Below, one piece after another: positions 1 to 8,865 of a stretch of DNA of 64,000 nucleotides. The stretch spans positions 355,854 through 419,853 of the forward strand of contig NZ_SLZG01000005.1 in NCBI RefSeq assembly GCF_004341625.1. The letters are read 5' to 3'. The notes under the pieces are model-generated. The model saw nothing but the letters and a program-made list of their open reading frames with translations, was not told the DNA's origin and did not search any database. The position numbers and the translations under genes were made by a program. Source of the DNA: Rhizobium sp. BK376. Lineage in GTDB: Bacteria > Pseudomonadota > Alphaproteobacteria > Rhizobiales > Rhizobiaceae. How positions within the stretch are numbered: the stretch's first letter is position 1; the number at the start of each line of letters is the position of its first letter.

Positions 1-475
1 CTTCGAGCGTCGTGTCGAAACTTTGAAGCGATGTCAGCACCGCACGGAATGCGTAGGGAAGACAAACGACGACATGCGCAATGAAGAGGCCCGGCAAGAC
101 GCTCATGTTGACCGTCTTGTAGATCAGCAGCAAGGCAAGCCCGAGGATCAGTGCCGGGAACACCAGCGGCGCGATGATGAGCATTTGCAGGAAAGTCGAA
201 AGCCCGTTGCGATTGCGCGAGACATAGATCGCGCCCAAGAGCCCCAACAGGACCGAGGCGCAGGCCGAGGTCAGCGCGAGCAAGATGCTGAGCACAAAGG
301 CGTCTCGCATTTCGACAATGCCGAAGAACTCGACGAACCAGCGCAGCGAGAAGCCCGGCGGTGGGAAGACCAGCGCGTCCCCCGAGCTGAACGAAACGAT
401 CAGCACCACGAGGATCGGCCCCATGATCAGGGCAAGCGCAATGCCGACGACGAGGCGAAGAAGGAAGCCACCCAT
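1..475 (-). CDS. ABC permease, PotC type (partial, runs off window)
   Basis: Inner-membrane permease of a spermidine/putrescine-class importer. I see the first 158 residues: an N-terminal membrane segment after the start MGGFLLRLVV, a periplasmic stretch containing SLRWFVEFF that is typical of PotC-like proteins, then three more hydrophobic segments. The visible part ends at LTSLQSFDTTLE, just where the EAA loop that contacts the ATPase should begin. The rest lies beyond position 1. The start codon lies 3 bases after the stop of the preceding permease gene, so the two are translationally linked. The partner permease, ATPase and binding protein all lie upstream in the same operon. The substrate cannot be read from the sequence. 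Confidence 0.93.
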   Translation of the reverse strand, partial: MGGFLLRLVVGIALALIMGPILVVLIVSFSSGDALVFPPPGFSLRWFVEFFGIVEMRDAFVLSILLALTSACASVLLGLLGAIYVSRNRNGLSTFLQMLIIAPLVFPALILGLALLLIYKTVNMSVLPGLFIAHVVVCLPYAFRAVLTSLQSFDTTLE

Positions 476-478
476 GCT

Positions 479-1342
479 TCAACCCTTTCCCTGTACGCGT
501 TGCGGCCGAATGAGAAGCTGGATGAGCACCGCAATAATCAGCGCGATAATCAGCAATGCAAAGGAGAGGGCAGCGGCCCGCGGCCACCGGAAGGTGGTGA
601 CGCTGTCGAAGACCAGGCTGACCAGAAGCTTGTAGCGTGGCCCACCCAGGAGGGCGATCGTCACATAGGCGCTCAGCGTCAGGAATGTCACCAGCATGAG
701 GCCCGATGCAATGCCGGGGCTTGAGAGCGGCAGCGTAACCCGCAGGAACGAGCGCCACGGACCGGCGCCAAGCGAATGGGCGGCTTCCGTGTATCGCTGA
801 TCGATGGTGCTCAGCGAGTTGGTTAGCGATACGATCATGAAGGGCAGGAGGATCGTCAGCAGGCCGAGCGTCACAGCCTGGAACGAATAGAGATATTGCA
901 CCGGTCGCTCGATGAGGCCGACGCCCGTGAGGGCGCTGCTGACCACGCCGCGCCGCCCGAGGATGGCGACCCAGCCATAGGCCCTGACGACATTGCTCAC
1001 CATCAGCGGCACCATCATCACCATCAGCATGAGCATGCGGCCGCGCGGAGAAAGCCGGGCCGCATAGAATGCGACGGGATACCCGATCAGCAGGCATAGA
1101 ATGAGGACGATGGCCGTCGACAGCAGCGTCCGCTCGATGATCAGCAGGTAGAAGGAGTCCGTGAATATTTCGGTGTAGTTGAGGAGCGTCGGCTTCAGGT
1201 CGAAGAGCGACGTTCCCGAATTCGTCATGAAGCTGACGAAGAGCAGATAGCAAAGCGGAACGACAAAAAACAGGCCAAGGATTATGAGCGGCGGCAAGGC
1301 AACGGCGTAGAACAGGGCGGAACTCGGCAAGAGTTTGCTCAT
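479..1342 (-). CDS. ABC permease, PotB type
   Basis: Inner-membrane permease of 287 residues, partner of the downstream PotC-type permease. It has about six hydrophobic segments. The cytoplasmic EAA-type loop is seen as YTEAAHSLGAGPWRSFLRV, which docks the ATPase. I chose the start at 1342 (MSKLLPSSALF), whose ATG overlaps the TGA of the ATPase gene as ATGA. A longer frame exists, but it would bury the start deep inside the ATPase gene. The length and the segment pattern fit the binding-protein-dependent transport permease family of spermidine/putrescine and iron class importers. The family assignment is firm; the substrate is unknown. Confidence 0.93.
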   Translation of the reverse strand: MSKLLPSSALFYAVALPPLIILGLFFVVPLCYLLFVSFMTNSGTSLFDLKPTLLNYTEIFTDSFYLLIIERTLLSTAIVLILCLLIGYPVAFYAARLSPRGRMLMLMVMMVPLMVSNVVRAYGWVAILGRRGVVSSALTGVGLIERPVQYLYSFQAVTLGLLTILLPFMIVSLTNSLSTIDQRYTEAAHSLGAGPWRSFLRVTLPLSSPGIASGLMLVTFLTLSAYVTIALLGGPRYKLLVSLVFDSVTTFRWPRAAALSFALLIIALIIAVLIQLLIRPQRVQGKG

Positions 1343-2424
1343 GCCGCTTCCTCCAGCGCAACCGCACTTGCCGTTTCCCATGAGAGCCCAACCGAAGCCC
1401 CTGCTTCTATTTCCGCAGGCACGGCTGCGGTATTCTGCAGGACCGCGTTCAGAGCTATTCCGCCCATATCGAGGTAGAGGAATGTCTGAGCCCCTCGATA
1501 GATGACGTCCTTCACCACCGCGCGAATGCCGCTTTGCGGATCGAGCACGATTTTCTCGGGGCGGAGAGCAAAACGCAGCTTTCCTCCGCTTGCCGCCGTG
1601 CCCGCAATGTGTACGAGATTGCCGGCAAGATCGACCACGGCCGCATTTCCCTCGCGCCCGCGTACTTGCCCTTCGAGAATATTGCTGGCGCCGAGAAAGG
1701 TTGCGACGAATTCGGTGCGTGGCCGGTCGTAGATGTCTTTGGGCGCGCCTGCCTGCTGGATGCGGCCATGGTTCATGACAGCAACCCGGTCCGACATGGT
1801 CAGCGCCTCTTCCTGATCATGGGTAACGAAGACAGTGGTCATGCCAAGGCGCCGCTGTAGCTGACGGATCTCCACCTGCATCTGCTCGCGCAGCATCTTG
1901 TCGAGCGCGCTGAGCGGTTCGTCGAGCAACAGGACGTCAGGCTCGAACACCACGGCGCGCGCTAGCGCGACGCGCTGCTGCTGACCGCCGGATAGCTGAC
2001 GCGGATAACGGTCGGCAAATTTGCCGAGCGCGACGAGATCAAGCGCAGCGCCGACCTTCCGGCGGATCTCGTCCTTAGCGACGTGCCGCATCTGTAAGCC
2101 GAACGCTACGTTCTCAGCCACGCTTAGATGGGGAAAGAGGGCAAAGTTCTGGAAAACCATGCCGAAGCTTCGCTTGTAGGCCGGGATTCCCGTCACATCC
2201 TTGCCGCGGATGAATACGTGTCCCCCAGTCGGCTGTTCGAAGCCTGCAATAAGGCGGAGCGTGGTCGTCTTGCCGCATCCGCTTGGTCCCAGCAGTGCAA
2301 ACAGCGTTCCGCGTTCGATTTCGAGATCCAGTGAGTGCAGCGCGGTTATTGTCGCGAAAGACTTCTCGACTGAAACGAACCGGACGTCGAATGCGTTTGC
2401 CTGCGCCAGATTATCGGGTTTCAT
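1339..2424 (-). CDS. ABC importer ATPase, PotA type
   Basis: Cytoplasmic ATPase of 361 residues that powers the spermidine/putrescine-class importer. Visible motifs are Walker A GPSGCGKTT (about residues 47-55), the Q-loop region FGMVFQNFALFPHLSV, the signature LSGGQQQRVALARA, Walker B VLLLDEPLSALD and the switch histidine in VFVTHDQEEAL. The C-terminal hundred residues form a TOBE-like domain (LRFALRPEKIVL), as in PotA, CysA and MalK relatives. The gene overlaps both neighbours by ATGA junctions. All catalytic residues are intact, so it should be functional. Substrate specificity is set by the binding protein and cannot be told from this subunit. Confidence 0.95.
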   Translation of the reverse strand: MKPDNLAQANAFDVRFVSVEKSFATITALHSLDLEIERGTLFALLGPSGCGKTTTLRLIAGFEQPTGGHVFIRGKDVTGIPAYKRSFGMVFQNFALFPHLSVAENVAFGLQMRHVAKDEIRRKVGAALDLVALGKFADRYPRQLSGGQQQRVALARAVVFEPDVLLLDEPLSALDKMLREQMQVEIRQLQRRLGMTTVFVTHDQEEALTMSDRVAVMNHGRIQQAGAPKDIYDRPRTEFVATFLGASNILEGQVRGREGNAAVVDLAGNLVHIAGTAASGGKLRFALRPEKIVLDPQSGIRAVVKDVIYRGAQTFLYLDMGGIALNAVLQNTAAVPAEIEAGASVGLSWETASAVALEEAA

Positions 2425-3821
2425 GGCATGTTCTCCAAGGCATTGTCACACCGCATGACACGCAGTCCCGCAGCGCACAGCCTGACCGGCAATTCAGTCA
2501 ATACAAGGGTTTCGGTAAGTTTCGACCGGATATCCAGCGAGGCGATCGACGCCTGCAGGACGCCGATAAGGGCATGGGCCAACTGCGCATCGATGGCGCC
2601 GCCGGCACATTCGTCGCGGACAGCTGCCAGCACGTCCTGCCATTCCTGCTTCAGCCTGTCGAATTCGGCCGAGAGCAGAATAGTCATCTCATCCGTTTCC
2701 GCGAGCGAGAGAGCCTCCAGCGCACCAAAGGACGTTTTCAGTACTGCATCCAGCCCGTCGAGCAGCTGCAGAAGTTCGTCCGGCGACGTCGTCTCGACCG
2801 TTGCAGGGGCGGTGCCATCATGCCTTGCGAACAGGCCGAGATAGACAAGCGCATTATAGATCAGCCGAAAACCCGCACAGTCTTCCTTCATGAAGAAGCG
2901 CAGCGTCTCGTCCATCACCTTGAAGCCGCGTATGGGCAGGAACCGCCGGACATAGGCTTCCAGCACGATGCCCTTGCGCAGGAATTCGCCCATTTCGGGA
3001 TGTGGCGAAAACACGAGGACTTTGCCTTTGCCGAGATCGCCGGACAGGATTGCGGGCGAGTTCTTCATCTCGCGGTCGAATAGCGATGCCGCCAGCGGAT
3101 TGTCGATGAAGAGCCGGCTTTCGGAAATGAAGTTTCTAAAATGCCCGAGTGAGACGGCCGACCGCTTCGAGTTCGAATAGACGGGTCCGTGATAATAGGG
3201 CAGTTCGACTGCCTCCGGCAGGCCGCGCCCCAGCACTGGATCGGTAATGGAGATGCCGAGGATCGCAGCGCCGGTGGAAAGATATTCCTGCGTATAGTTC
3301 GGCGTTGCGTCGATCGCGCCCAGCCAGCCAGGCCGACCGTCGGAGGCATAGAAACCGCCACCACAGGAGCCGATAAAGGCTCCGCCCTCGGAAATGAAGG
3401 CACGAATTGCCGCATCGATACCGGGGAGACTTTCTGCCCGGTCGAGTCCCCAGGTTGCAAAACCGCCCGGCATGATGAGCAGATCAAACTCGGATAACGC
3501 TTCCTCGACAATCTGCCTGCCGTCAAGGGCAGAGAAGGTCAGCCCGAGACTGAGCAACGCGTGGGCATAATAGGCCCAATAGGGATAACCGATGGCCTCG
3601 CCGCTATAGATCGCGATGCGTGGCGGCGCATGGGTTGCGAGCGCGCCATCACCGGCTACGCCAGTCAAGCCGAGCTTCCCGGCGGCCTCTGCCGCTCTTC
3701 CACCGACAGCGAAGCCGCCGGCGTCATCATCTGCCGGAAGCTGATGCGCTCGACACCGATTGAGAAATACCAAGGGGATACCGGTGAACGCGCCGCGGTC
3801 AGCCAGCCTGAAAATCGTCAT
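2421..3821 (-). CDS. BPL_N-domain protein, glutamine amidotransferase-like
   Basis: A 466-residue protein. Its first 300 residues match the biotin-protein-ligase N-terminal (BPL_N) type of class I glutamine amidotransferase fold. The probable nucleophile is Cys153 in GSCGGGFYA, and the histidine-glutamate pair is His274-Pro-Glu276 in FSPHPEMGEF, so the triad looks complete. The last 150 residues are helical and unrecognised. Start 3821 (MTIFRLADRG) is chosen because CAGGAA lies just upstream; a longer open frame to 3953 runs back into the binding-protein gene. It sits inside an ABC importer operon between the binding protein and the ATPase. A hydrolytic step on the imported amide or gamma-glutamyl compound is an inference; the reaction is unknown. 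Confidence 0.8.
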   Translation of the reverse strand: MTIFRLADRGAFTGIPLVFLNRCRAHQLPADDDAGGFAVGGRAAEAAGKLGLTGVAGDGALATHAPPRIAIYSGEAIGYPYWAYYAHALLSLGLTFSALDGRQIVEEALSEFDLLIMPGGFATWGLDRAESLPGIDAAIRAFISEGGAFIGSCGGGFYASDGRPGWLGAIDATPNYTQEYLSTGAAILGISITDPVLGRGLPEAVELPYYHGPVYSNSKRSAVSLGHFRNFISESRLFIDNPLAASLFDREMKNSPAILSGDLGKGKVLVFSPHPEMGEFLRKGIVLEAYVRRFLPIRGFKVMDETLRFFMKEDCAGFRLIYNALVYLGLFARHDGTAPATVETTSPDELLQLLDGLDAVLKTSFGALEALSLAETDEMTILLSAEFDRLKQEWQDVLAAVRDECAGGAIDAQLAHALIGVLQASIASLDIRSKLTETLVLTELPVRLCAAGLRVMRCDNALENMP

Positions 3822-3846
3822 GAGATTAGTATTCCTGCTGTTCGGC

Positions 3847-3868
3847 GCGGCGGCCGCCAAGCCGCCGC
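3847..3868 (-). terminator. Intercistronic hairpin after binding-protein gene
   Basis: An 8-bp perfect stem (GCGGCGGC / GCCGCCGC) with a 6-base loop lies in the 58-base gap between the binding-protein gene and the BPL_N gene. There is no T-run, so it is more likely an mRNA-stabilising or partial-termination element than a full terminator. Such elements commonly raise the level of the binding protein relative to its membrane partners. Confidence 0.55.
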
Positions 3869-3879
3869 GTATGGGGTTC

Positions 3880-4944
3880 TCAGCCGCCGGAAACGATGCG
3901 ATTCCAGCGATCGGTCCACTGACCGCGGTTGGCGGACATGAATTCCTGATCAAGGTCGATGATGCGTGCCGTCTCCTCCGGAGAGAACTGCACCTTCTGC
4001 TGTAGCTCGACCGGGAGCTTGGACAGCGTATCCGGATGTGTGCCGCCGTAGTTGAACACCTGGGCGACCCAGCCCTGTGTGGACGGATCGATCGTCATGT
4101 TCACATACTGCTCGGCAAGCGCCTTGTTCTTGGCGTTCTTGGCAATGCTCGTGCCGGACATGTATGAGATCGCGCCTTCCTTCGGGAAGACCCATTCCAC
4201 TTTGCCACCCTGTTGAAGCACGGTGTAGGTCTGGAACTTGTAGAGCAGGCCGACGGCGGCTTCCCCGTTTACCAACGCGCTCATGATCGTGTCCGTATCC
4301 TTGGCCCAGATCGGGTCAAGAGCAGCCATCTTGCTCAGCATGTCGAAGCCGGCATCTGCATCCTTCGCATCCTTTCCGGCGGCCAGCGCGCCGATCGGAA
4401 TGATGTAGGGACCGATGGAATGCGTGATTTCCGGAAGGACGATCGAACCGCGGTAGTCTTCGCTCCACAAATCGGCAAAGCTTGTCGGCGGCTTTTTCAC
4501 GAGGTCCGGATTATAGGCGATGCCGAGCGCAGAGTAGATCATCGCCACCCAGCCCTTGCGCTTGAAGCGATCCGGCACCCCGGCAAGGAACGAAAGATTC
4601 GGTGAATTCGGATCCAGATCTTCCAGGACGCCCTGCGCCTCTGCCAGCGGAACTACGCCGTCATGCAGTTGCACGAGATCGTAGACCTGGTTGTCGAGAC
4701 TGATCTTCAGCTTGGTGATGCGCTCGACCGGGCTTGACCCACGATCCTGTGTGATCTTGACGCCCGTTTTCGCGGCAAAAGGCGCGTCGACATATTTGGC
4801 CATGCCGTCGCCCCACAGTCCGCCCCAAGTCATCATGGCGAGCGATTCAGGCTTCGTTTGCGCAAAAGCGAGGCTGGCTGAGCCCAAAACCGGCGCGGCA
4901 AATGCGGCCGAAGCCGTAAGCTTCATGAAAGTACGTCTGTCCAT
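3880..4944 (-). CDS. ABC importer periplasmic binding protein, PotD-like (Tat signal)
   Basis: A 354-residue periplasmic solute-binding protein, first gene of its operon. The N-terminus MDRRTFMKLTASAAFAA has a twin-arginine motif followed by a hydrophobic core and an Ala-rich cleavage region ending near SLAFAQT, so export is probably by Tat. The mature part has family 1/PotD-like features: MMTWGGLWGDGMAKYVDAPF near the start, and AIPYSALGIAYNPDLV-like and DADAGFDMLSKM segments further on. It should deliver the ligand to the downstream permeases. Polyamines, amino-acid derivatives and iron complexes are all known ligands of this class. The gene is divergent from a GntR regulator that probably controls it. 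Confidence 0.92.
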   Translation of the reverse strand: MDRRTFMKLTASAAFAAPVLGSASLAFAQTKPESLAMMTWGGLWGDGMAKYVDAPFAAKTGVKITQDRGSSPVERITKLKISLDNQVYDLVQLHDGVVPLAEAQGVLEDLDPNSPNLSFLAGVPDRFKRKGWVAMIYSALGIAYNPDLVKKPPTSFADLWSEDYRGSIVLPEITHSIGPYIIPIGALAAGKDAKDADAGFDMLSKMAALDPIWAKDTDTIMSALVNGEAAVGLLYKFQTYTVLQQGGKVEWVFPKEGAISYMSGTSIAKNAKNKALAEQYVNMTIDPSTQGWVAQVFNYGGTHPDTLSKLPVELQQKVQFSPEETARIIDLDQEFMSANRGQWTDRWNRIVSGG

Positions 4945-4961
4945 TTCGTTCCCTTTTTAGC

Positions 4962-4981
4962 GAACCAATTTAAATTGGTTC
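4962..4981. promoter_or_regulatory. Perfect 20-bp palindrome, probable GntR operator
   Basis: GAACCAATTTAAATTGGTTC is a perfect inverted repeat 18 bases upstream of the binding-protein start, in the gap between that gene and the divergent FCD-type regulator. Its position suggests that the regulator binds here and blocks or positions RNA polymerase. A looser half-site (AATGGTTC) occurs near 5152, closer to the regulator start. Confidence 0.7.
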
Positions 4982-5188
4982 ATGAAATTTTTGGCGATCT
5001 CGTTAAGTCTTGAGACTGCGATTGAAGTATTTGTTGGTCATGGATGTGGGTTAGTCAAGCGGTTTTGGGCGAAGTTTGCCGAATAAAGAAGGCATGGATA
5101 CTGAATTGCCCCAAAAATTGGCACCGTGCTTATCTTGCGGATTGGTTTGTAATGGTTCAGGATGCGGGCCCCAATATGAGGAATGATT

Positions 5189-5878
5189 GTGCCCGTGAAA
5201 GCCAAGCAAAATCTGCTCGATGAACTGCGCGCGGCGATCGCGACGACGGACGAGCGTTTCATTACGGATGAGAGGCTGCTGCCGGAGCGGGAGCTCAGTG
5301 AGCACTTCGGAATCGGGCGGCGCGCTGTCCGAGAAGCCCTGAACGAGCTCGAGGGAGAGGGGCTGCTGTTTCGAAAGCAGGGACTGGGCACCTTCGTCCG
5401 CGAAGTCGGCCCGAAGTCCACCAGCCTGAAGTCATTGACCAACCGCACCAGTCCGCATGACCTCATTGAGGTCAGACTGGAAATCGAGCCTGTGCTTGCC
5501 CGTTTTGCGGCAACACGCGCCACGCCAAATGACATCGATCAGATGAGGCTCTTCATTCGAAAGGCCGCGCAGGCCACAAGCCCGCGAGAATACGAGCAAT
5601 GGGACAGCGCGTTCCATACGAAGATTGCCGAGAGCGTTCGAAACACCATGTTCTGGGGCGTATTCCGGCTGATCAATTCGGTGCGAAAGGAGCATCATTG
5701 GGTCAGCTCAAGAACGCGGGTTTTCACCAAAGGCGTCAGCGAAGAAATGGTCCGCCAGCACGAAGCGATCGTCGCTGCGATTGCGGCCCGAGATCCCCAC
5801 GCTGCGGAGCAGGCCATGCATGTTCACATTGCGACGGCGGGTGTGCGCATCAGCCAGTCTATCGGCGACGCTCCCTAG
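5189..5878 (+). CDS. GntR family regulator, FadR/FCD subgroup
   Basis: A transcription regulator of about 229 residues. The N-terminal winged helix covers roughly residues 20-70 (ERELSEHFGIGRRAVREALN, then GLLFRKQGLGTFV). The C-terminal FCD ligand domain is all-helical, with candidate metal-site histidines (FHTKIAE, HHWVSS, QHEAIVAAI). I place the start at the GTG at 5189, seven bases after GAGG; the upstream in-frame ATG at 5183 is only one base from that Shine-Dalgarno sequence. It is divergent from the PotD-type operon and shares with it the palindrome at 4962, so it most likely represses that operon until a ligand, perhaps an organic acid or amino-acid derivative, is bound. Confidence 0.9.
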   Translation: MPVKAKQNLLDELRAAIATTDERFITDERLLPERELSEHFGIGRRAVREALNELEGEGLLFRKQGLGTFVREVGPKSTSLKSLTNRTSPHDLIEVRLEIEPVLARFAATRATPNDIDQMRLFIRKAAQATSPREYEQWDSAFHTKIAESVRNTMFWGVFRLINSVRKEHHWVSSRTRVFTKGVSEEMVRQHEAIVAAIAARDPHAAEQAMHVHIATAGVRISQSIGDAP

Positions 5879-5914
5879 GCACGTCTCGTCTGTTTATGGG
5901 GAGCGTCGCATTGG

Positions 5915-6796
5915 TTATTTGGAACGAGGATCAAGCGCGTCGCGCAGGCCGTCGCCGAGCAGATTGAACGATAGCACCGTCATGAAAATCGCCAGACCCG
6001 GCCACATCGCCATCCATGGTGCGTTGCTGAGGAAGCGCTGTGCGGAGTTCAGCATTGATCCCCAGGAGGGAGCCGGCGGCTGCAGGCCGAGACCAAGGAA
6101 GGACATGCTGGCCTCGGCGATGATTGCGGAAGCAATGGTCAGCGTTGCCTGAACGATCAACTGCGGCAGGATGTTCGGCAGGATATGCCGGACTGCGATG
6201 CGCCATTGCGGGTTGCCCACGGCACTTGCCGCCTCCACATATTCCTCGGCCTTGATGGACAGAACCTGGCCACGCGTCAGGCGGATGAAGAGCGGCGTGG
6301 CGGTAATGCCGATCGCCAGCATTGCGTTGGTCAGGCTCGGACCAAGGAAGGCGGCGAAGGCGATCGCTAGGATCAGGAACGGGCAGGCGAGCATCGCATC
6401 GGTAAATCGGCTGATGAAACCATCGACGATGCCGCCAAGGAAGCCGGCGGCAAGCCCGAGCGGCACGCCGATCGCCATGGCAATGCCGACGGATGTCAGG
6501 CCCGCCAACAGTGAAGCGCGCGTGCCCCAGACGATGCGGGAAAGAATGTCGCGACCTGCCTCGTCCGTTCCCATCCAGTGAAGGGCGGACGGCGCCTTGC
6601 GCACGGCGGTCCAGCTCTGTGCCGCCGGGTCATAGGGGGAAAGAAGCGGTGCCAAGACCGCGACGGATACCATGAACAGCACGACGACGAGGCCGAGAAG
6701 CGCGCTGCGCCGCCTGGCAAGCCGCCGCCACAGGCGGCTCTGGAAGAAACGTGTCACCGAATTGGTCGAGGCCTTGGATTGCGTAACCGTCAGCAT
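5915..6796 (-). CDS. Dipeptide-type ABC permease, DppC family
   Basis: A 293-residue inner-membrane permease, last gene of the peptide importer operon. The N-terminal LLGLVVVLFMVSVAVLAPLL segment is followed by the DppC-type LHWMGTDEAGRDILSRIVWG motif, then the cytoplasmic EAA-type loop YVEAASAVGNPQWRIAVRHILPN and the conserved ending LNLLGDGLRDALDPRSK. All of this is standard for DppC/OppC. The gene follows the DppB-type permease with a two-base gap. It should pair with that permease and the two ATPases to import short peptides or peptide-like amides. Confidence 0.95.
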   Translation of the reverse strand: MLTVTQSKASTNSVTRFFQSRLWRRLARRRSALLGLVVVLFMVSVAVLAPLLSPYDPAAQSWTAVRKAPSALHWMGTDEAGRDILSRIVWGTRASLLAGLTSVGIAMAIGVPLGLAAGFLGGIVDGFISRFTDAMLACPFLILAIAFAAFLGPSLTNAMLAIGITATPLFIRLTRGQVLSIKAEEYVEAASAVGNPQWRIAVRHILPNILPQLIVQATLTIASAIIAEASMSFLGLGLQPPAPSWGSMLNSAQRFLSNAPWMAMWPGLAIFMTVLSFNLLGDGLRDALDPRSK

Positions 6797-6798
6797 GA

Positions 6799-7740
6799 TC
6801 AGCCTCTCAATCGCGGGTTGACGAAAATATATCCTATATCCGCCAGCAGATTGAGGATGATGTAGAAGAGCGAGGTGACGAGGACGACGCCCTGCACGAC
6901 CGGATAATCGCGCGTGAAGACCGCATCGACGATCAGCTTGCCGAAGCCTGGGATCGTGAAGATCTGCTCCGTCAGGACCGCGCCGGATAGAAGTGCGCCG
7001 AATTCAAGCGCTCCGAGCGTGATGATCGGCGTCAGCGCGTTGCGCATCGCGTGCTTGAAGACCACGACCCACTCGCTCAGGCCCTTTGCACGCGCGGTGC
7101 GCACGTAATCGCTCTCGAGCGCCTGCAACATTGCTCCTCTCGTATGGCGCATGATGACGCCGGCGATCGCCATGCCAAGCACGAAGGCGGGCATGATCGT
7201 CGTCGCGAGGCTCATCCGCCAGTCTTCCCACGGGCTGACAAAGCCCGATGCCGGAAGCCATCCGAGATGAACGGAAAAGAGCAGGATGAGCATGATGCCG
7301 AGCCAGAAGTTCGGCACCGAGATACCAGCGAGCGACACGACATTCGTCACATAGTCGATCGCCGTATTCTGCTTCAGCGCGGAAATGACACCGCCGGTAA
7401 TGCCGAGCACGAGTGCGACGATAATGCCCATGACCGCGAGTTGCAGCGTCACTGGCAACTTTAGGAGGATAAGGCTGAGGACGGGTAAGTTATGGCGCAT
7501 GGATTCGCCAAGGTCTCCCGACAACACGCCTTTCATCCAGAAGAGATACTGGACGACGAGCGGCTGGTCGAGATGATACTGGGCGCGAATGGCCGCGAGC
7601 GTCGCCTCATCGGGATTGTCGCCTGCCAGGATCAATGCGGGATCGCCCGGCAAGAGGTGCTGAAGCGAAAAGATGATCATCGACAGCAGGATGATCGTGG
7701 GGATGAGTTGCAGCAGACGGCGCAAAAGAAGCGATGACAT
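6799..7740 (-). CDS. Dipeptide-type ABC permease, DppB family
   Basis: A 313-residue inner-membrane permease. Its start, LLRRLLQLIPTIILLSMIIF, is the classic DppB signal-anchor. It then carries LPGDPALILAGD, the Gly-rich GISVPNFWLGIMLILLFSV segment and the EAA-type loop YVRTARAKGLSEWVVVFKHA. The C-terminus (FYIILNLLADIGYIFVNPRL) is also typical. It lies 3 bases downstream of the second ATPase gene and directly before the DppC-type permease, so it is co-translated with them. It forms half of the membrane channel of the peptide importer. Confidence 0.95.
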   Translation of the reverse strand: MSSLLLRRLLQLIPTIILLSMIIFSLQHLLPGDPALILAGDNPDEATLAAIRAQYHLDQPLVVQYLFWMKGVLSGDLGESMRHNLPVLSLILLKLPVTLQLAVMGIIVALVLGITGGVISALKQNTAIDYVTNVVSLAGISVPNFWLGIMLILLFSVHLGWLPASGFVSPWEDWRMSLATTIMPAFVLGMAIAGVIMRHTRGAMLQALESDYVRTARAKGLSEWVVVFKHAMRNALTPIITLGALEFGALLSGAVLTEQIFTIPGFGKLIVDAVFTRDYPVVQGVVLVTSLFYIILNLLADIGYIFVNPRLRG

Positions 7741-7743
7741 GGT

Positions 7744-8865
7744 TCAACCTCCTGCCGTGGGCTGCACTGGCTTGATGGCCATGGCTTCGAAGGCTGCAAA
7801 CAGCTTTTCGAGCTTTGGATTTCGGGGTTCGCGAACGGGTCCTGTCGCGTCCTCATCAGGCAATTCGTTCCAGAAGGCACAGGCGTTGGCGTGGCCGTTC
7901 TCTTCGGTATGCAGCGCCATGCTGACGGTCTGACATTCCGGCCGGGCATAGGGGCAGCGCGTATGCAGGCAGCAGCCCGACGGCGGGGACAGCGGACTTG
8001 GCAGGTCGCCATGGAGCCGTGCTGCGCGAGAGCGCTGACGGCTGGGCGGCGCGGCAACGGGAATCGCCGAAAGAAGCGCGCGCGTATAAGGGTGGCGTGG
8101 CGCTTCGAATATCAGGTCAGATGCGCCGATCTCGACCACCTTGCCGAGATACATGACCGCGACGCGATCGGAAATGTGCTTCACCACACCGAGGTCGTGC
8201 GAGATGAAGACGAATGCGAGCCCGAGCCGCTTCTGCAGATCCTTCAGCAGATTGAGGATCTGCGCCTGGATCGAGACGTCGAGAGCGGAAACGGCTTCGT
8301 CGCAGATGATCACTTTCGGTTCCGAAGCGAGCGCGCGCGCGATCACGACGCGCTGACGCTGACCGCCCGAAAACTCGTGGGGATAACGGTTTGCCTGTTC
8401 GGGGCGAAGGCCGACCATTTCCAGAAGTTCTGCGACCCGCTTGGCGCGCTGGCCTGCCGGCACGATATTATGCAGCATCAGCGGCTCGGCAACCGTCTGC
8501 GCGATCGTCATGCGCGGGTTGAGCGAGGCATAGGGATCCTGGAAGATCAGCTGAATATGCCGCCGCTGCTGGCGCATCGCCGCATTGCTGATGTTTGTAA
8601 CGTCCTGCCCGTCGATCAGGACCTCGCCGGCGGTCGGCCGGATGAGACGCATCAGGAGCCGTCCAAGGGTCGACTTGCCGCAGCCGGATTCCCCGACGAT
8701 CGCCAGCGTCTCGCCCGGCATCAGGGAAAAGGTGACATCATCGACGGCACCCACTTGCGCCAGCGGACGGCCGAGCAGGCTGCGCTTGATGATGAAGTTT
8801 TTCCCGAGCCCGCGGACTTCGATGATCGGCTTTGCGGCCGATGAGGAGGAAGAAGGTTGGGTCAT
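7744..8865 (-). CDS. Peptide ABC importer ATPase, DppF/OppF type
   Basis: An ATPase of 373 residues, one of two that drive the peptide importer. Motifs are Walker A GESGCGKST, the Q-loop IQLIFQDPYASLNPR, the signature FSGGQRQRVVIARALA, Walker B VIICDEAVSALD and the switch histidine in VFISHDLGVV. The C-terminal oligopeptide-type domain has a cysteine cluster (CCLHTRCPYARPEC), as in DppD/DppF proteins, where it can bind an iron-sulfur cluster. Start 8865 forms an ATGA overlap with the preceding ATPase gene; a longer frame to 8949 runs inside that gene. All catalytic motifs are intact. Confidence 0.95.
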   Translation of the reverse strand: MTQPSSSSSAAKPIIEVRGLGKNFIIKRSLLGRPLAQVGAVDDVTFSLMPGETLAIVGESGCGKSTLGRLLMRLIRPTAGEVLIDGQDVTNISNAAMRQQRRHIQLIFQDPYASLNPRMTIAQTVAEPLMLHNIVPAGQRAKRVAELLEMVGLRPEQANRYPHEFSGGQRQRVVIARALASEPKVIICDEAVSALDVSIQAQILNLLKDLQKRLGLAFVFISHDLGVVKHISDRVAVMYLGKVVEIGASDLIFEAPRHPYTRALLSAIPVAAPPSRQRSRAARLHGDLPSPLSPPSGCCLHTRCPYARPECQTVSMALHTEENGHANACAFWNELPDEDATGPVREPRNPKLEKLFAAFEAMAIKPVQPTAGG

